Below, piece after piece: positions 8,104 to 17,365 of a stretch of DNA of 64,000 nt. The notes under the pieces are model-generated. The model was not told where the DNA came from. It did not search any database and saw nothing but the letters and a program-made list of their open reading frames with translations. How positions within the stretch are numbered: position 1 is the first letter of the stretch; every line of letters starts with the position of its first letter. The stretch comes from Candidatus Opimibacter skivensis (lineage in GTDB: Bacteria > Bacteroidota > Bacteroidia > Chitinophagales > Saprospiraceae): positions 62,001 to 126,000 of the forward strand of contig JADKGY010000006.1 in NCBI GenBank assembly GCA_016722045.1. Direction: 5' to 3'. The translations under genes were made by a program, and so were the position numbers.

Positions 8104-11100
8104 ATGAAAAGCTTATTCCTGTCTTTTTGCCTCCTCCTATTGTCTCAACTGTCCTTTGCGCAAGAATGGGTTCGTCAAAATCCCTTCCCATTTCTATCTC
8201 AAATGCATGATATTAATTTCGATGGCCCCTATGGTTTGGCTGTTGGAACTGATGCTACGATCTATACGACAACGAACAGCGGGAAAAGCTGGGTTAAAGG
8301 ACAAGCTACTGATTCATCAAAAATACTCGTCACCGTATTAGTCGTTCCGGGCACTTCCGGAAAATTTATGTTGGCCGGTGGTGATAACAATTTGATTCTG
8401 TCAGAAGACGGAGGAAAATTATGGAAGACAACATATAATTATATACCAAATACATATAAGGTCCAATCCCTTCCTGATGGTACGCTGATAGCTTTAGGTA
8501 GTGATTTTGGTCTTAAGAGCTTCAACAAAGGAAAAATTTGGTTTGCTTTCAATATGCCGGGTATGGGCGTTACAGCAGGACATTTTACCAGCCTGATGAA
8601 TGGTTGGGTAGCACTGGGTCCGCAATTTAAACAACAAGTATGGGTCACTACTAACGGTGGTACTACATGGAGTCTTCGTGATCCATTGAAACACTCTCTG
8701 ATCAACTCGATCCAAATGGTCAATGACCAGGTAGGATATTTAGCGTCTACGGATTTTATTTATGAAACCACTGATGGCGGTTATCATTGGTTGCCCATGC
8801 AGGACATTGCAGCGGAAGGCGGAATCAGTGATCTTTGTGTAGTCGATGACGGCGTTTTATGGTCTTGCATGAATGACGGTTCGGTATATTTTTCGACAAG
8901 CGGTGTATGGAATCGAATTGATCCTAAACTCCTCAACGGCAACAAGACATTAGGCATCTGGGCAAACTTACAAGGCGAAGTCTGGATGGTAGGTAAATAT
9001 TCTTCTATCCTTTATTCTCCAAATTTTGGAAAAGACTGGTCGGATCAGATACCTGCAGCAAAACAAACCATGTTTGCGCCAAGCTTTGCAAATGGATTTG
9101 TAGGAATGGTCGGTGGATCTGACGGCGCGATCTTACGCACGACAAATAGTGGAGCCAAATGGGAAAAAATAACTTTTCCAGTGAGTGAAAATTTTCAGGG
9201 TTTGGAAATGATTGATGATCAGGTGGCCGTCGCAGGTTCGAAATCGGGAAAAGTTTTTCTGACGCTGAATCAGGGAAATTCATGGAATGTGATAGGTTCT
9301 GGCTTTGGTCCGATATCAGATCTTAAATCTTTCAATCAGTTCGAAATCTTAGTGACTACTGAGAATGGTAAAATATTTAAAACCACTAACAGCGGATCGA
9401 ATTGGACACTTGTGTTTAATAATGCCAATGATCATTTTCTGGGTATAGATTTCTTTGACCACTCTACAGGATGGGTAACAGGTTGGAATGGAAAAATCTT
9501 AGTGACCCATGATGAAGGTGATACCTGGACGACGCTGTATAAAGACAAAATCAGTAAATTTTCAGATGTCCATTTTACTTCTTTCCTGGAAGGATGGGTT
9601 ATTTCATCCGACAACACCGATACGATATGGCATACTTTGAACGGCGGTTCGACATGGCAAAAAAATGTGTTGCCTGTAAAAACTTCCTGGAATGCTATTT
9701 CCTTCATGAATGGACAGACAGGATGGATTGCCGGAGGTAGTGATAGTTATGGAGTTGTTCTACGTACGGATGATGGAGGTGCCAGTTGGTATACAACCCA
9801 TGTTTCACCTGAGGACTTGCTGGGTGTATATGCTTTACCCGGGCAGGAGACCGTGTGGGCTGTTGGATACGGTGGCAATATTGTTAAATACGCAGCATGC
9901 ACTTCACCTCCGCAGATTGTTGAATTGAGAGTCAATGCAGAGCCATGCACAGGTGATACAGTCAGTGTAACGGCCGAGGTTAATAATGTGGATCAGTTCG
10001 AATGGACTTATCCTGAAGGATGGATTCTTTTAGGGAATTCAAATAGTTCATCTATCCAATTTATCGCCGGCGCCACTCCCGGGAATATCACACTCAATGG
10101 AACCAATGCATGTCAGGGTAATTCAGTACAACTTTCTGCGGCTGTTACCCCTGTAGCTATGCCTATTGTTGTCATCGCGCTTAACCAGGATATTATAGTT
10201 TCAAATGCACCGTCTGGATATTTTCAATGGCTATTGAATGGAGTGCCTATTGAAGGAGCGAATGATTTTCAATTTCAACCCATAGTCAGTGGATCTTATC
10301 AATTGATGTATACCACATTTACATCAGGTTGCGTGACGACTTCAAATGTGCTGGATGTGACAGTTGAGCCCCTGCAAAACGGAGACTGGGTGCGACAGAA
10401 TCCATTTCCATTTTTATCACAGATGTATGATGTCGATTTTGATGGAAAATATGGATTGGCTGTCGGTGCTGATGCCGCCATATTCACCACTTCAAATGGA
10501 GGGAAGACATGGATTCAGGGGAAAGGCACGGATTCAACAAAAATACTTACTACAGCTTATGTTGTTCCCGGCCATTCCGGTCAATTGATGTTGGCCGGTG
10601 GTGACAACAATTTAATTCTGACGAACGATGGTGGAAAACTATGGACGACATCACACAACTACATTCCTAATGTGTATAAAATCGAATCCCTTTCTGATGG
10701 AACGCTTATCGCACTAGGTAGTGATTTCGGATTAAGGAGTACAGACAATGGATTGCTTTGGTTTGCTTTTAATATGCCCGGCATGGGTGTGACAGCAGGT
10801 CATTTTACAAGTGTGATGAACGGATGGGTCGCCTATGGCAGTTTCAATAACGCGCAGGTGTATGTCACTACCGATGGAGGTACGACATGGAATATCCGGG
10901 ATGCGCAGAAACATGCTTTGATCTCATCAATTGATATGCTTGATGATCAGGTTGGCTATCTGGCATCAAGGGATTTTGTTTTCAAGACTATTGATGGTGG
11001 TGTCACGTGGAATCAGTTGCAACCTGTTTCTGTGGATGGCGGCATTAATGATCTGCACGTCGCTGACGGAAATAATCTTTGGACTTCTTTAAATAATGGC

Positions 11101-12852
11101 TCCGTATATTTTTCAACAAATAGCGGTGCGTCATGGCGGGAAGTAAATCCTAATGTTATCAATAGCAACAAAACCCTGGGGATATGGGCTAATGCAACCG
11201 GAGAAGCCTGGACGGTAGGAAAATATATTTCAATTCTTTACACATCGGATTATGGAGTGACTTGGACAGATCAAATACCTGCATCGAAACAAACACTATT
11301 TGAACCAAATTTTTATAATGAATTTGTCGGTATGGTAGGCGGGTCTGATGGTACCATCATGCGTACAAAAAATAGCGGAGCAAAATGGGAGCCTGTTAAG
11401 TTTTCACGCGATGAGAATTTTTTCGGACTCAATATGATCGATGATAAAATTGTCGTCGCCGGTTCTTCATCAGGTAAAGTATTTCTGACCGAAGATCAGG
11501 GTGATACGTGGACTGTCATCGGTCAAAATCTCGGTCAGATCACCGATCTGAAAGCCTTCAATCAATTTGAGATCATCGTGACGATTGCAAACGGCAAGAT
11601 CTACAGGACAAACGATGGTGGTGCGCAATGGAATGCCGTTTATAACAATCCATCTGATCAGTTATTCGCTCTTGAATTTGCTGACCATCAGACAGGTTGG
11701 GCGGCAGGCTGGAAAGGAAAAATTCTGGTGACGAACGACGGAGGTGATACATGGCAGACGCAATATTCAGACGGACGAAATCATTTCAATGATGTTCATT
11801 TTACGTCTCCTTCGGATGGATGGGCTGTCTCATCTTCCATCACAGATACTATATGGCATACCTCCAATGGTGGCCAGAACTGGACGAAGTCACAATTGCC
11901 CGTCACCACATTCTGGAGAGCCGTTTCATTTATGGATCAGAATATAGGATGGGTCGCCGGAGGTAGCAATGGATATGGAGTGATACTTCGTACAGACAAT
12001 GGTGGGGCAAGCTGGTATCTTTCACATGAATCACCTGATGCTTTACTTGGAATTTATGCAGTACCCGGTCAGGAAGCCGCATGGTCTACAGGTTTTGGTG
12101 GAAACATAATGAAATATTCTTCATGCTCTGCTCCTCCTTCAATCTCGGAGATAAGAGGTAATCTCGAACCCTGCGCAGGAGACACGGTCAACTTTGTGGT
12201 TGAATTTACCGGTGTTGATTTGTTTGATTGGACATATCCATCCGATTGGCATGTGCTCGGCAATTCTAATACGTCTTCCATACAATTTGTTGTCGGTACA
12301 GATTCGGGATTAGTGTCTGTTCGGGGCCGCGATGCATGTGGCGATTCTACTGCAGTGCTCACCGCTGTTGTTTCGCCTATCATTCCACCTGAACTTACCA
12401 TCTCACTTGAAAATGATACTCTTGTTTCTGGTGTTACATCCGGATTATTTCAATGGTTATTCAACGGAGCGCCTATAATAGATGCGAATGATCCTACATT
12501 TCATCCGTTCGTAAGTGGGACATACCAATTGCATCTCACAACATTTACATCAGGATGCGAGACATTCTCCAATGAAATTGACTACATCGTGACCGGGACA
12601 AAGTATGTGGATCAGAATCGACTGTTGGTCTATCCAAACCCGGCTTCACAAATATTATACATCAAATACAGTGATGGTAAATCTATACCTCAGGGTTCAA
12701 AAATTTCATTGATCAACACGGATGGAAAGATTGTGATCTCAACGATGTCAGGCAGTGATCATCTATATGTGCATGGTGTACCTGCAGGCATGTATATCGT
12801 CCGGATAGAGAATAGCTATGAGTTACTCTTTAAGAAAATCACTATAGAATAA
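8104..12852 (+). CDS. Large secreted WD/BNR-type beta-propeller protein with internal tandem duplication and T9SS domain
   Basis: About 1,582 residues from the ATG at 8104, which gives a clean signal peptide (MKSLFLSFCLLLLSQLSFA); the frame is open 24 codons further upstream but that adds only a non-signal extension. The mature protein consists of two long copies of the same module, each about 740 residues and starting (E/D)WVRQNPFPFLSQM. Each has many Ycf48/Vps10/sialidase-like blades of the form TTNGGTTW or DDGGASW, then an Ig-like segment (SxSSIQF ... GxFQWLxNG) related to PKD or gliding-associated repeats. The last about 75 residues (VYPNPASQILYIKY ... AGMYIVRIENS) form a T9SS type A sorting domain, so it is predicted to be exported and attached to the surface. 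Specific function is unknown. Confidence 0.9.
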   Translation: MKSLFLSFCLLLLSQLSFAQEWVRQNPFPFLSQMHDINFDGPYGLAVGTDATIYTTTNSGKSWVKGQATDSSKILVTVLVVPGTSGKFMLAGGDNNLILSEDGGKLWKTTYNYIPNTYKVQSLPDGTLIALGSDFGLKSFNKGKIWFAFNMPGMGVTAGHFTSLMNGWVALGPQFKQQVWVTTNGGTTWSLRDPLKHSLINSIQMVNDQVGYLASTDFIYETTDGGYHWLPMQDIAAEGGISDLCVVDDGVLWSCMNDGSVYFSTSGVWNRIDPKLLNGNKTLGIWANLQGEVWMVGKYSSILYSPNFGKDWSDQIPAAKQTMFAPSFANGFVGMVGGSDGAILRTTNSGAKWEKITFPVSENFQGLEMIDDQVAVAGSKSGKVFLTLNQGNSWNVIGSGFGPISDLKSFNQFEILVTTENGKIFKTTNSGSNWTLVFNNANDHFLGIDFFDHSTGWVTGWNGKILVTHDEGDTWTTLYKDKISKFSDVHFTSFLEGWVISSDNTDTIWHTLNGGSTWQKNVLPVKTSWNAISFMNGQTGWIAGGSDSYGVVLRTDDGGASWYTTHVSPEDLLGVYALPGQETVWAVGYGGNIVKYAACTSPPQIVELRVNAEPCTGDTVSVTAEVNNVDQFEWTYPEGWILLGNSNSSSIQFIAGATPGNITLNGTNACQGNSVQLSAAVTPVAMPIVVIALNQDIIVSNAPSGYFQWLLNGVPIEGANDFQFQPIVSGSYQLMYTTFTSGCVTTSNVLDVTVEPLQNGDWVRQNPFPFLSQMYDVDFDGKYGLAVGADAAIFTTSNGGKTWIQGKGTDSTKILTTAYVVPGHSGQLMLAGGDNNLILTNDGGKLWTTSHNYIPNVYKIESLSDGTLIALGSDFGLRSTDNGLLWFAFNMPGMGVTAGHFTSVMNGWVAYGSFNNAQVYVTTDGGTTWNIRDAQKHALISSIDMLDDQVGYLASRDFVFKTIDGGVTWNQLQPVSVDGGINDLHVADGNNLWTSLNNGSVYFSTNSGASWREVNPNVINSNKTLGIWANATGEAWTVGKYISILYTSDYGVTWTDQIPASKQTLFEPNFYNEFVGMVGGSDGTIMRTKNSGAKWEPVKFSRDENFFGLNMIDDKIVVAGSSSGKVFLTEDQGDTWTVIGQNLGQITDLKAFNQFEIIVTIANGKIYRTNDGGAQWNAVYNNPSDQLFALEFADHQTGWAAGWKGKILVTNDGGDTWQTQYSDGRNHFNDVHFTSPSDGWAVSSSITDTIWHTSNGGQNWTKSQLPVTTFWRAVSFMDQNIGWVAGGSNGYGVILRTDNGGASWYLSHESPDALLGIYAVPGQEAAWSTGFGGNIMKYSSCSAPPSISEIRGNLEPCAGDTVNFVVEFTGVDLFDWTYPSDWHVLGNSNTSSIQFVVGTDSGLVSVRGRDACGDSTAVLTAVVSPIIPPELTISLENDTLVSGVTSGLFQWLFNGAPIIDANDPTFHPFVSGTYQLHLTTFTSGCETFSNEIDYIVTGTKYVDQNRLLVYPNPASQILYIKYSDGKSIPQGSKISLINTDGKIVISTMSGSDHLYVHGVPAGMYIVRIENSYELLFKKITIE
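8164..12600 (+). repeat. 740-codon in-frame tandem duplication inside the T9SS gene
   Basis: The module beginning at 8164 recurs at 10384, an offset of exactly 2,220 bases (740 codons). Colinear matches run through the whole unit, for example MLAGGDNNLIL, FNMPGMGVTAGHFTS, FVGMVGGSDG and YQL..TTFTSGC. The copies have diverged at many residues, so the duplication is not recent. Confidence 0.93.
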
Positions 12853-12887
12853 AAAACATACTGTTGCTTTTATGCAATAGTGATGCG

Positions 12888-12923
12888 AAAGGCATCTTCT
12901 GAGATATCAGGAGATGCCTTTTT
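12888..12923 (+). terminator. Terminator-like hairpin after the T9SS gene
   Basis: AAAGGCATCT pairs with AGATGCCTTT around a 14-base loop, followed by T residues, 36 bases after the stop codon. Confidence 0.75.
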
Positions 12924-13007
12924 ACCTTCCATCTCCGTTCGAAAGAAATGCAATTGAGTGAGATTCTGGTGAAAGCGGAGTAATGGGAATAAGGAATAGC
13001 GAATATC

Positions 13008-13090
13008 GAAGTAAGAAGTCGAAGTAAGAAGTCGAAGTAAGAAGTTGAAGTAAGAAGTTGAAGTAAGAAGTTGAAGTTGAAGTTGAAGTT
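13008..13090. repeat. Tandem array of GAAGTAA/GAAGTY units
   Basis: Five copies of a 13-base composite (GAAGTAAGAAGTC or the T variant) followed by three GAAGTT hexamers. The array lies between the end of the large T9SS gene and yebC, with no gene in the 374-base interval. Open frames across it are repeat artefacts. Confidence 0.9.
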
Positions 13091-13226
13091 GCATATGAAG
13101 GAAAGGACCATTCTTCATGACGAGAGGACTGAATTTGAGGATTTATTTTATTTACATCTCCTTCTGTTCTCTACCTCTACTTTTCACTTCGATATTCGCT
13201 ATTCGTTATTCAATATCCCTCCAGAC

Positions 13227-13949
13227 TTATCCGAGATTGTGAAATACTCTCTGCACATCCTCGTCAGCTTCCAGTTTGGCGACAAGCTTAAGGACTTCTT
13301 CAGCTTGTTCTTCAGATAATTCAACAGTAGTGGTCGGGATCCATTCAAGATGAGAAGTAAGTACAGGGATTCCTTTTTCTTCGAATGCTTTTTGCATATT
13401 TCCGAAATCGGAGAAGCCGCATCTGGCCACGAGTACTTCTTTGCCATTTTCATCGACGCCCTCCCCCATTTCCTGGAGACCTGCATCGATCAGTTCAAGT
13501 TCAAGGTCGTCTGCATTCAGTCCTTCGGGTGAAAGATTGAAGACACCCATTTTGTTGAATTGGAAACTTACACTTCCACTGGTGCTCATGGCGCCATTTC
13601 CTTTGTTGAAGATGGATCGCACATTTGCGACGGTTCTGACGATATTATCGGTGGCAGCTTCGACGATGATGGCGATACCATGAGGACCATAGCCTTCGTA
13701 CATCACCTCTTCATAATTCTCCATGTCTTTGCCCATGGCACGCTTGATGGCGGCCTCGATTTTGTCCTTGGGCATATTGACACTACGGGCATTCTGAATG
13801 GCTCGACTAAGAGAAGAATTGGTACCTGGTTCAGGCCCTCCGGCTTTGACGGATATGGCGATTTCCTTCCCGATGCGGGTAAATTGCTTGGCCATCCGGT
13901 CATACCGGGCAAACATGGTTGACTTCCTGACTTCAAATATCCTACCCAT
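13227..13949 (-). CDS. yebC: YebC/PmpR family protein
   Basis: A 240-residue YebC-family protein with the standard start MGRIFEVRKSTMFARYDRMA, the block FTRIGKEIAISVKAGGP, NPxLxxAIxxARxxNMPKDxI-type region (SRAIQNARSVNMPKDKIEAA), and the YEGYGPHGIAIIVEAATDN motif. YebC proteins bind nucleic acid or ribosomes; family members act as regulators or as translation factors relieving stalls at proline stretches. Length is normal. It is a single-gene unit on the minus strand facing the repeat array. Confidence 0.95.
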   Translation of the reverse strand: MGRIFEVRKSTMFARYDRMAKQFTRIGKEIAISVKAGGPEPGTNSSLSRAIQNARSVNMPKDKIEAAIKRAMGKDMENYEEVMYEGYGPHGIAIIVEAATDNIVRTVANVRSIFNKGNGAMSTSGSVSFQFNKMGVFNLSPEGLNADDLELELIDAGLQEMGEGVDENGKEVLVARCGFSDFGNMQKAFEEKGIPVLTSHLEWIPTTTVELSEEQAEEVLKLVAKLEADEDVQRVFHNLG

Positions 13950-14098
13950 CTGTTATCCTTTTAGGGGTGCAAAAGTAATGACAATAGGCTTATTAACACA
14001 GTTTAACGCCAATATCCTCAGGCTTAACATTCTCACAGCACATCCGCGTTTTGGGTCCTTCTATTTTTGAGCCATTGTTTATCAGGTATTTCAAGCAT

Positions 14099-14794
14099 AT
14101 GAAGACTAACTTTTTACTCTATCTAACCATCATCCTGGCAGGCTTACAGGCATGCGAACCAGATTCTTCCTCTAATCGGGTCGAGTTGAAACTGGATACT
14201 GAACCTTTTGACCGGATCAGCCTGGCTTCATCTTGTGATATAAAAATTATCCAGTCCGATATCTACCAGGTGACACTCACAGGTCGTCAAAAAGATATTG
14301 ATGATGTCGATGTTAATGTCATAAGCAATAGTCTGAACATAGCCGAACATGGTCAACACCCGGATGACTTTGTGATCAGAATCTATGTTCCCGAAATCAA
14401 AGACCTTGATTGCTCCGGCAGCAGTTTTATTTATGGAGAAAGTAATTTCACCCAAAACCGTAATATGAATATTCATCTTTCAGGTTCCGGTGATCTGGAT
14501 TTCGCGGTGATCACAAATGATCTTGATCTGGAGATTTCCGGTTCGGCAAATGTATTGCTTGAGGGATCGATAACAAATCTTGATGCTGAAATCACCGGTA
14601 GTGGATGGGTGAAATCATTTAAGTTGCAAAGTGATTTTGCTGATGTGCGGATTACAGGAAGCGGAAGTGCAGAGGTGAATGTGACCTCTGATCTCGATGC
14701 ATTGATTACAGGAAGTGGAAATGTTTTTTATAAAGGACATCCGCATGTCAGCTCAGAAATCACAGGTTCAGGAAAGGTGATTGATGCTAATTAG
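14099..14794 (+). CDS. DUF2807 (head GIN) lipoprotein
   Basis: About 231 residues from the ATG at 14099, whose product begins with a lipoprotein signal (KTNFLLYLTIILAGLQAC); the 16 codons open upstream are not used in this reading. The body has the DUF2807 pattern of alternating short beta strands: EPFDRISLASSCDIKI, then repeated GSG turns (CSGSSF, LSGSGDLD, ISGSAN, ITGSGWV, ITGSGSAEV, ITGSGNVF). This predicts a right-handed beta-helix-like surface domain common in Bacteroidota. Function is unknown. It starts about 150 bases from the divergent yebC. Confidence 0.86.
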   Translation: MKTNFLLYLTIILAGLQACEPDSSSNRVELKLDTEPFDRISLASSCDIKIIQSDIYQVTLTGRQKDIDDVDVNVISNSLNIAEHGQHPDDFVIRIYVPEIKDLDCSGSSFIYGESNFTQNRNMNIHLSGSGDLDFAVITNDLDLEISGSANVLLEGSITNLDAEITGSGWVKSFKLQSDFADVRITGSGSAEVNVTSDLDALITGSGNVFYKGHPHVSSEITGSGKVIDAN

Positions 14795-14843
14795 GACAAT
14801 GGGCAATAGGCAATAAGCAATTGGCAATGAGCAATTGGCAAAA
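14795..14843. repeat. Heptamer array (GGCAATA-type)
   Basis: Seven consecutive 7-base units: GACAATG, GGCAATA, GGCAATA, AGCAATT, GGCAATG, AGCAATT, GGCAAAA, starting directly after the DUF2807 stop. The complementary version occurs at 37155-37196. Confidence 0.85.
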
Positions 14844-14923
14844 ACAAAAAGACTGAAAGACTAAAGACAAAAGTCTGGTCTTAACTTGCTCAAGCCTCAC
14901 AACTCGCTAAAGTGTTTTAATAA

Positions 14924-14942
14924 GACAGGGGCAAGCCCTGTC
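14924..14942. repeat. GACAGGG-GCAAG-CCCTGTC palindrome (copy 1)
   Basis: Perfect 7-base arms around GCAAG, followed by CAATACTAT. Related copies lie at 45111-45129, 63349-63367 and 63455-63473, all intergenic. Confidence 0.85.
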
Positions 14943-14963
14943 AATACTATAGACTATTCACTC

Positions 14964-15062
14964 GGAAAGAGACGCGATAAATCGACGTCTCTACAACCGT
15001 TTTTCACTTTTCACGTGGGGTGGAAAGAGACGCGATAAATCGACGTCTCTACAACCGTTTTT
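14964..15062. repeat. Twin AGAGACG...CGTCTCT palindromic repeats
   Basis: Two copies (14964-15004 and 15022-15062, offset 58) of a 41-base unit. Each contains the hairpin AGAGACG-CGAT-AA-ATCG-A-CGTCTCT (11 pairs and one bulged A). They lie upstream of the TMTC-like gene in a 335-base gene-free stretch made largely of repeats. Confidence 0.85.
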
Positions 15063-15129
15063 CATTTTTCACTATTCACTACTCTCTACTCCCTAAGAAG
15101 GATTATACTATTTTCGCTACTGCTTTATT

Positions 15130-16833
15130 ATGGCTAAGAAGAAAGTAAAATCCAAACCAACGGAATCATCCTGGATGAAACATACCTGGTGGGCTATACC
15201 CCTTCTGGCTATTCTGGTTTACATTCCTTCCTTTACGGGACAGTTTACACTTGATGATAATCTGATCGTAGAGGATAATACCATGATCAGGTCGTTGAGT
15301 AATCTTCCGCAGATCTGGAAATCACATTATTGGGCAGGAAAGATTGATGCCAATGACACGAGCCTTTACCGGCCGCTGACACTGACTACATATGCGCTTC
15401 AGTACGCAATGACGAAGGGTAATCCGATTCCTTTTCATATTCTCAATATCCTGCTTCATGCATTAGTTTGCTTTTCATTGATGAAGCTTGTACATCTGCT
15501 TTTCAAAAATAACTACCTGACATTTTTATCGGGTTTGTTCTTTGCCATTCATCCCATACATACAGAAGCCGTATCAGGCATTGTGGGCAGGGCGGAACTC
15601 ATGTCTGCACTTTTTATAATGACAGCATCCATCAGTTATCATCACTGGCGCGAAAAAGGAAATAGTAAGTGGCTGATTGCATTGCTTCTCTCAACTGCTG
15701 CTGCAATTACCTCCAAAGAACATGGCTTTATGATTCCCCTCATCCTGGCCGTTCAGGAAACAGCCTATTATTTCAACACTAGAAAATACCAGTGGGGCAA
15801 CAAGCGAATCTGGACTGCCATCGGAAGTGTTACCCTTATTTGTATTTGCCTTTGGATAGTCCATAGTAATATCACAGGGCCGCCTGTTCCCCATGAACAA
15901 TGGCTTGGGGTAAAGCCATCAAATCGAATCGCCACCTCACTGCGGACAGCGGCCGAATATTTGGGTCTGCATATTTGGCCTATGAAATTATCTGCTGATT
16001 ACTGGACTGATGAAGTTCCGATTGTTGGATTTGGACATATAAAAGTCATTCTTACATTGTTTCTTCTTCTCCTGATTAAGGCTCTTGCCTTTTGGCAACG
16101 GCGTCGGATGGTGCCCTTTACATGGGGGATCATGTTCTTTTTTCTCACCTTATTACCTGTCTCAAATCTATTATTTGCAGCAGGTTTTCTTAAAGCAGAA
16201 CGGATCTTATATATTCCTTCGATAGGGATCATCGTCGCCGTGGCTGCGCTACTGGTCAGGCTCTATGAGACCGGAAAAGGAAAAGTAGCTGCTTATATAT
16301 TGACAGGCTTACTGACTCTGTTTTTTATTGGAAGAACCTGGATAAGGGCATCAGATTGGAAAAGCAATTTCACCCTGGCGCAGGCCACATTGAAAACTTC
16401 GCCCAATTCACCCCGGTTTAACAATATGATGGGGCTTGAAATGGAGCATCAGAACAAGCATGAGGAGGCTTTAAAATATTATGAACGAGCCGTCAAAGGA
16501 AATCCAAATCATGTACCTGCTCTTGTCAACCTGGCTACGGAGTATAACAACTTCAAGCGTTCGGATGAAGCAATCGCTACACTGAAAAAGGCAATCAAAA
16601 TTGATCCAAATACAGTGATCGCTTATGTCAATCTAATGTCGGTATACAGGTCTCTTGGTGACTATGACAATAACCTTGCAGTAGCCAATCAGGCGCTGGC
16701 TATGTTTCCCGGCTCAGCTCCCGTACTGTGGAATGCTGCCAATGCCTATCAATTGAAGCAGGATATGCCGAAAGCCAATGAACTCAGAGCAAAGGCAAAA
16801 CAAATCCAACCGGATATCGGCGGAAATCAATAA
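15130..16833 (+). CDS. TMTC-like polytopic membrane protein with C-terminal TPRs
   Basis: A 567-residue protein. Residues 1-400 hold about ten hydrophobic segments in a GT-C/TMTC-like arrangement: the first loop has FTLDDNLIVEDN and LYRPLTLTTYALQYAM, followed by AIHPIHTEAVSGIVGRAELMS, which is the conserved DUF1736-type pattern. Residues about 430-560 form at least three tetratricopeptide repeats (ALKYYERAVKGNPNHVPALV, AIATLKKAIKIDPNTVIAY). Eukaryotic TMTC proteins are O-mannosyltransferases; the bacterial relatives are unproven, so a glycosyl-transfer role is inference. It has no close operon partner. Confidence 0.8.
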   Translation: MAKKKVKSKPTESSWMKHTWWAIPLLAILVYIPSFTGQFTLDDNLIVEDNTMIRSLSNLPQIWKSHYWAGKIDANDTSLYRPLTLTTYALQYAMTKGNPIPFHILNILLHALVCFSLMKLVHLLFKNNYLTFLSGLFFAIHPIHTEAVSGIVGRAELMSALFIMTASISYHHWREKGNSKWLIALLLSTAAAITSKEHGFMIPLILAVQETAYYFNTRKYQWGNKRIWTAIGSVTLICICLWIVHSNITGPPVPHEQWLGVKPSNRIATSLRTAAEYLGLHIWPMKLSADYWTDEVPIVGFGHIKVILTLFLLLLIKALAFWQRRRMVPFTWGIMFFFLTLLPVSNLLFAAGFLKAERILYIPSIGIIVAVAALLVRLYETGKGKVAAYILTGLLTLFFIGRTWIRASDWKSNFTLAQATLKTSPNSPRFNNMMGLEMEHQNKHEEALKYYERAVKGNPNHVPALVNLATEYNNFKRSDEAIATLKKAIKIDPNTVIAYVNLMSVYRSLGDYDNNLAVANQALAMFPGSAPVLWNAANAYQLKQDMPKANELRAKAKQIQPDIGGNQ

Positions 16834-16945
16834 TTCTTTACATATTAAATAATTCCATTATATTTGTTGTGTAATGATTTTGAAAAATATGTACTATGTA
16901 TCAACATAAGTGCATTCGAGATCGTTATTATAACAAATCATTCCC

Positions 16946-17059
16946 ATGATGCGTATCGTAAATCGGATTATTAATCTATTCCGGGGACGAAAGACAAGGA
17001 AATCAACTCCTGTTGTCACTGTCCACAAGGAAGAGTATGAACGTTGGTTAGGAATCTAA
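16946..17059 (+). CDS. Possible small basic protein, 37 residues
   Basis: An ATG-ATG start leads a short frame beginning MMRIVNRIINLFRGRKTRKS and ending EEYERWLGI. It has an amphipathic basic N-terminus and a charged C-terminus, which looks more protein-like than random. It lies 112 bases after the TMTC-like gene in an otherwise empty 532-base gap. No homology can be claimed. Confidence 0.35.
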   Translation: MMRIVNRIINLFRGRKTRKSTPVVTVHKEEYERWLGI

Positions 17060-17365
17060 ATTCCTTTTCGCGTTCCAGAGCATATCAATCGGCATTCTTG
17101 TTCGACCTGAGCAATTATTAAGTCTTCCTGCTGCAATTTCTAACCTGTTTTCCTTCCAATCTATCAGAGCCATGCCTCCACATGCATTCCAAAAATTTCT
17201 AAGGAAAATCTAAGAAAAAAAGACCCGGACATCTTTTTTTTTATATCTTTAAGCCCGATTCATTTAAGCTCTCAAAGCTCAATAACAACCTAATACCCCC
17301 CACGCAGTATTACTTGTAATCATCAACAGGAAGAATGCATTTTTTTAAACATTATCTATCCTACA
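17060..17365. other. Gene-free leader upstream of cytochrome c peroxidase
   Basis: No gene seen. It includes a -7-like TATCTTTA at 17244-17251 after a T tract, which would leave a leader of roughly 110 bases for the peroxidase gene. The same TATATCTTTAAG string occurs upstream of the GH9 gene. Confidence 0.5.
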
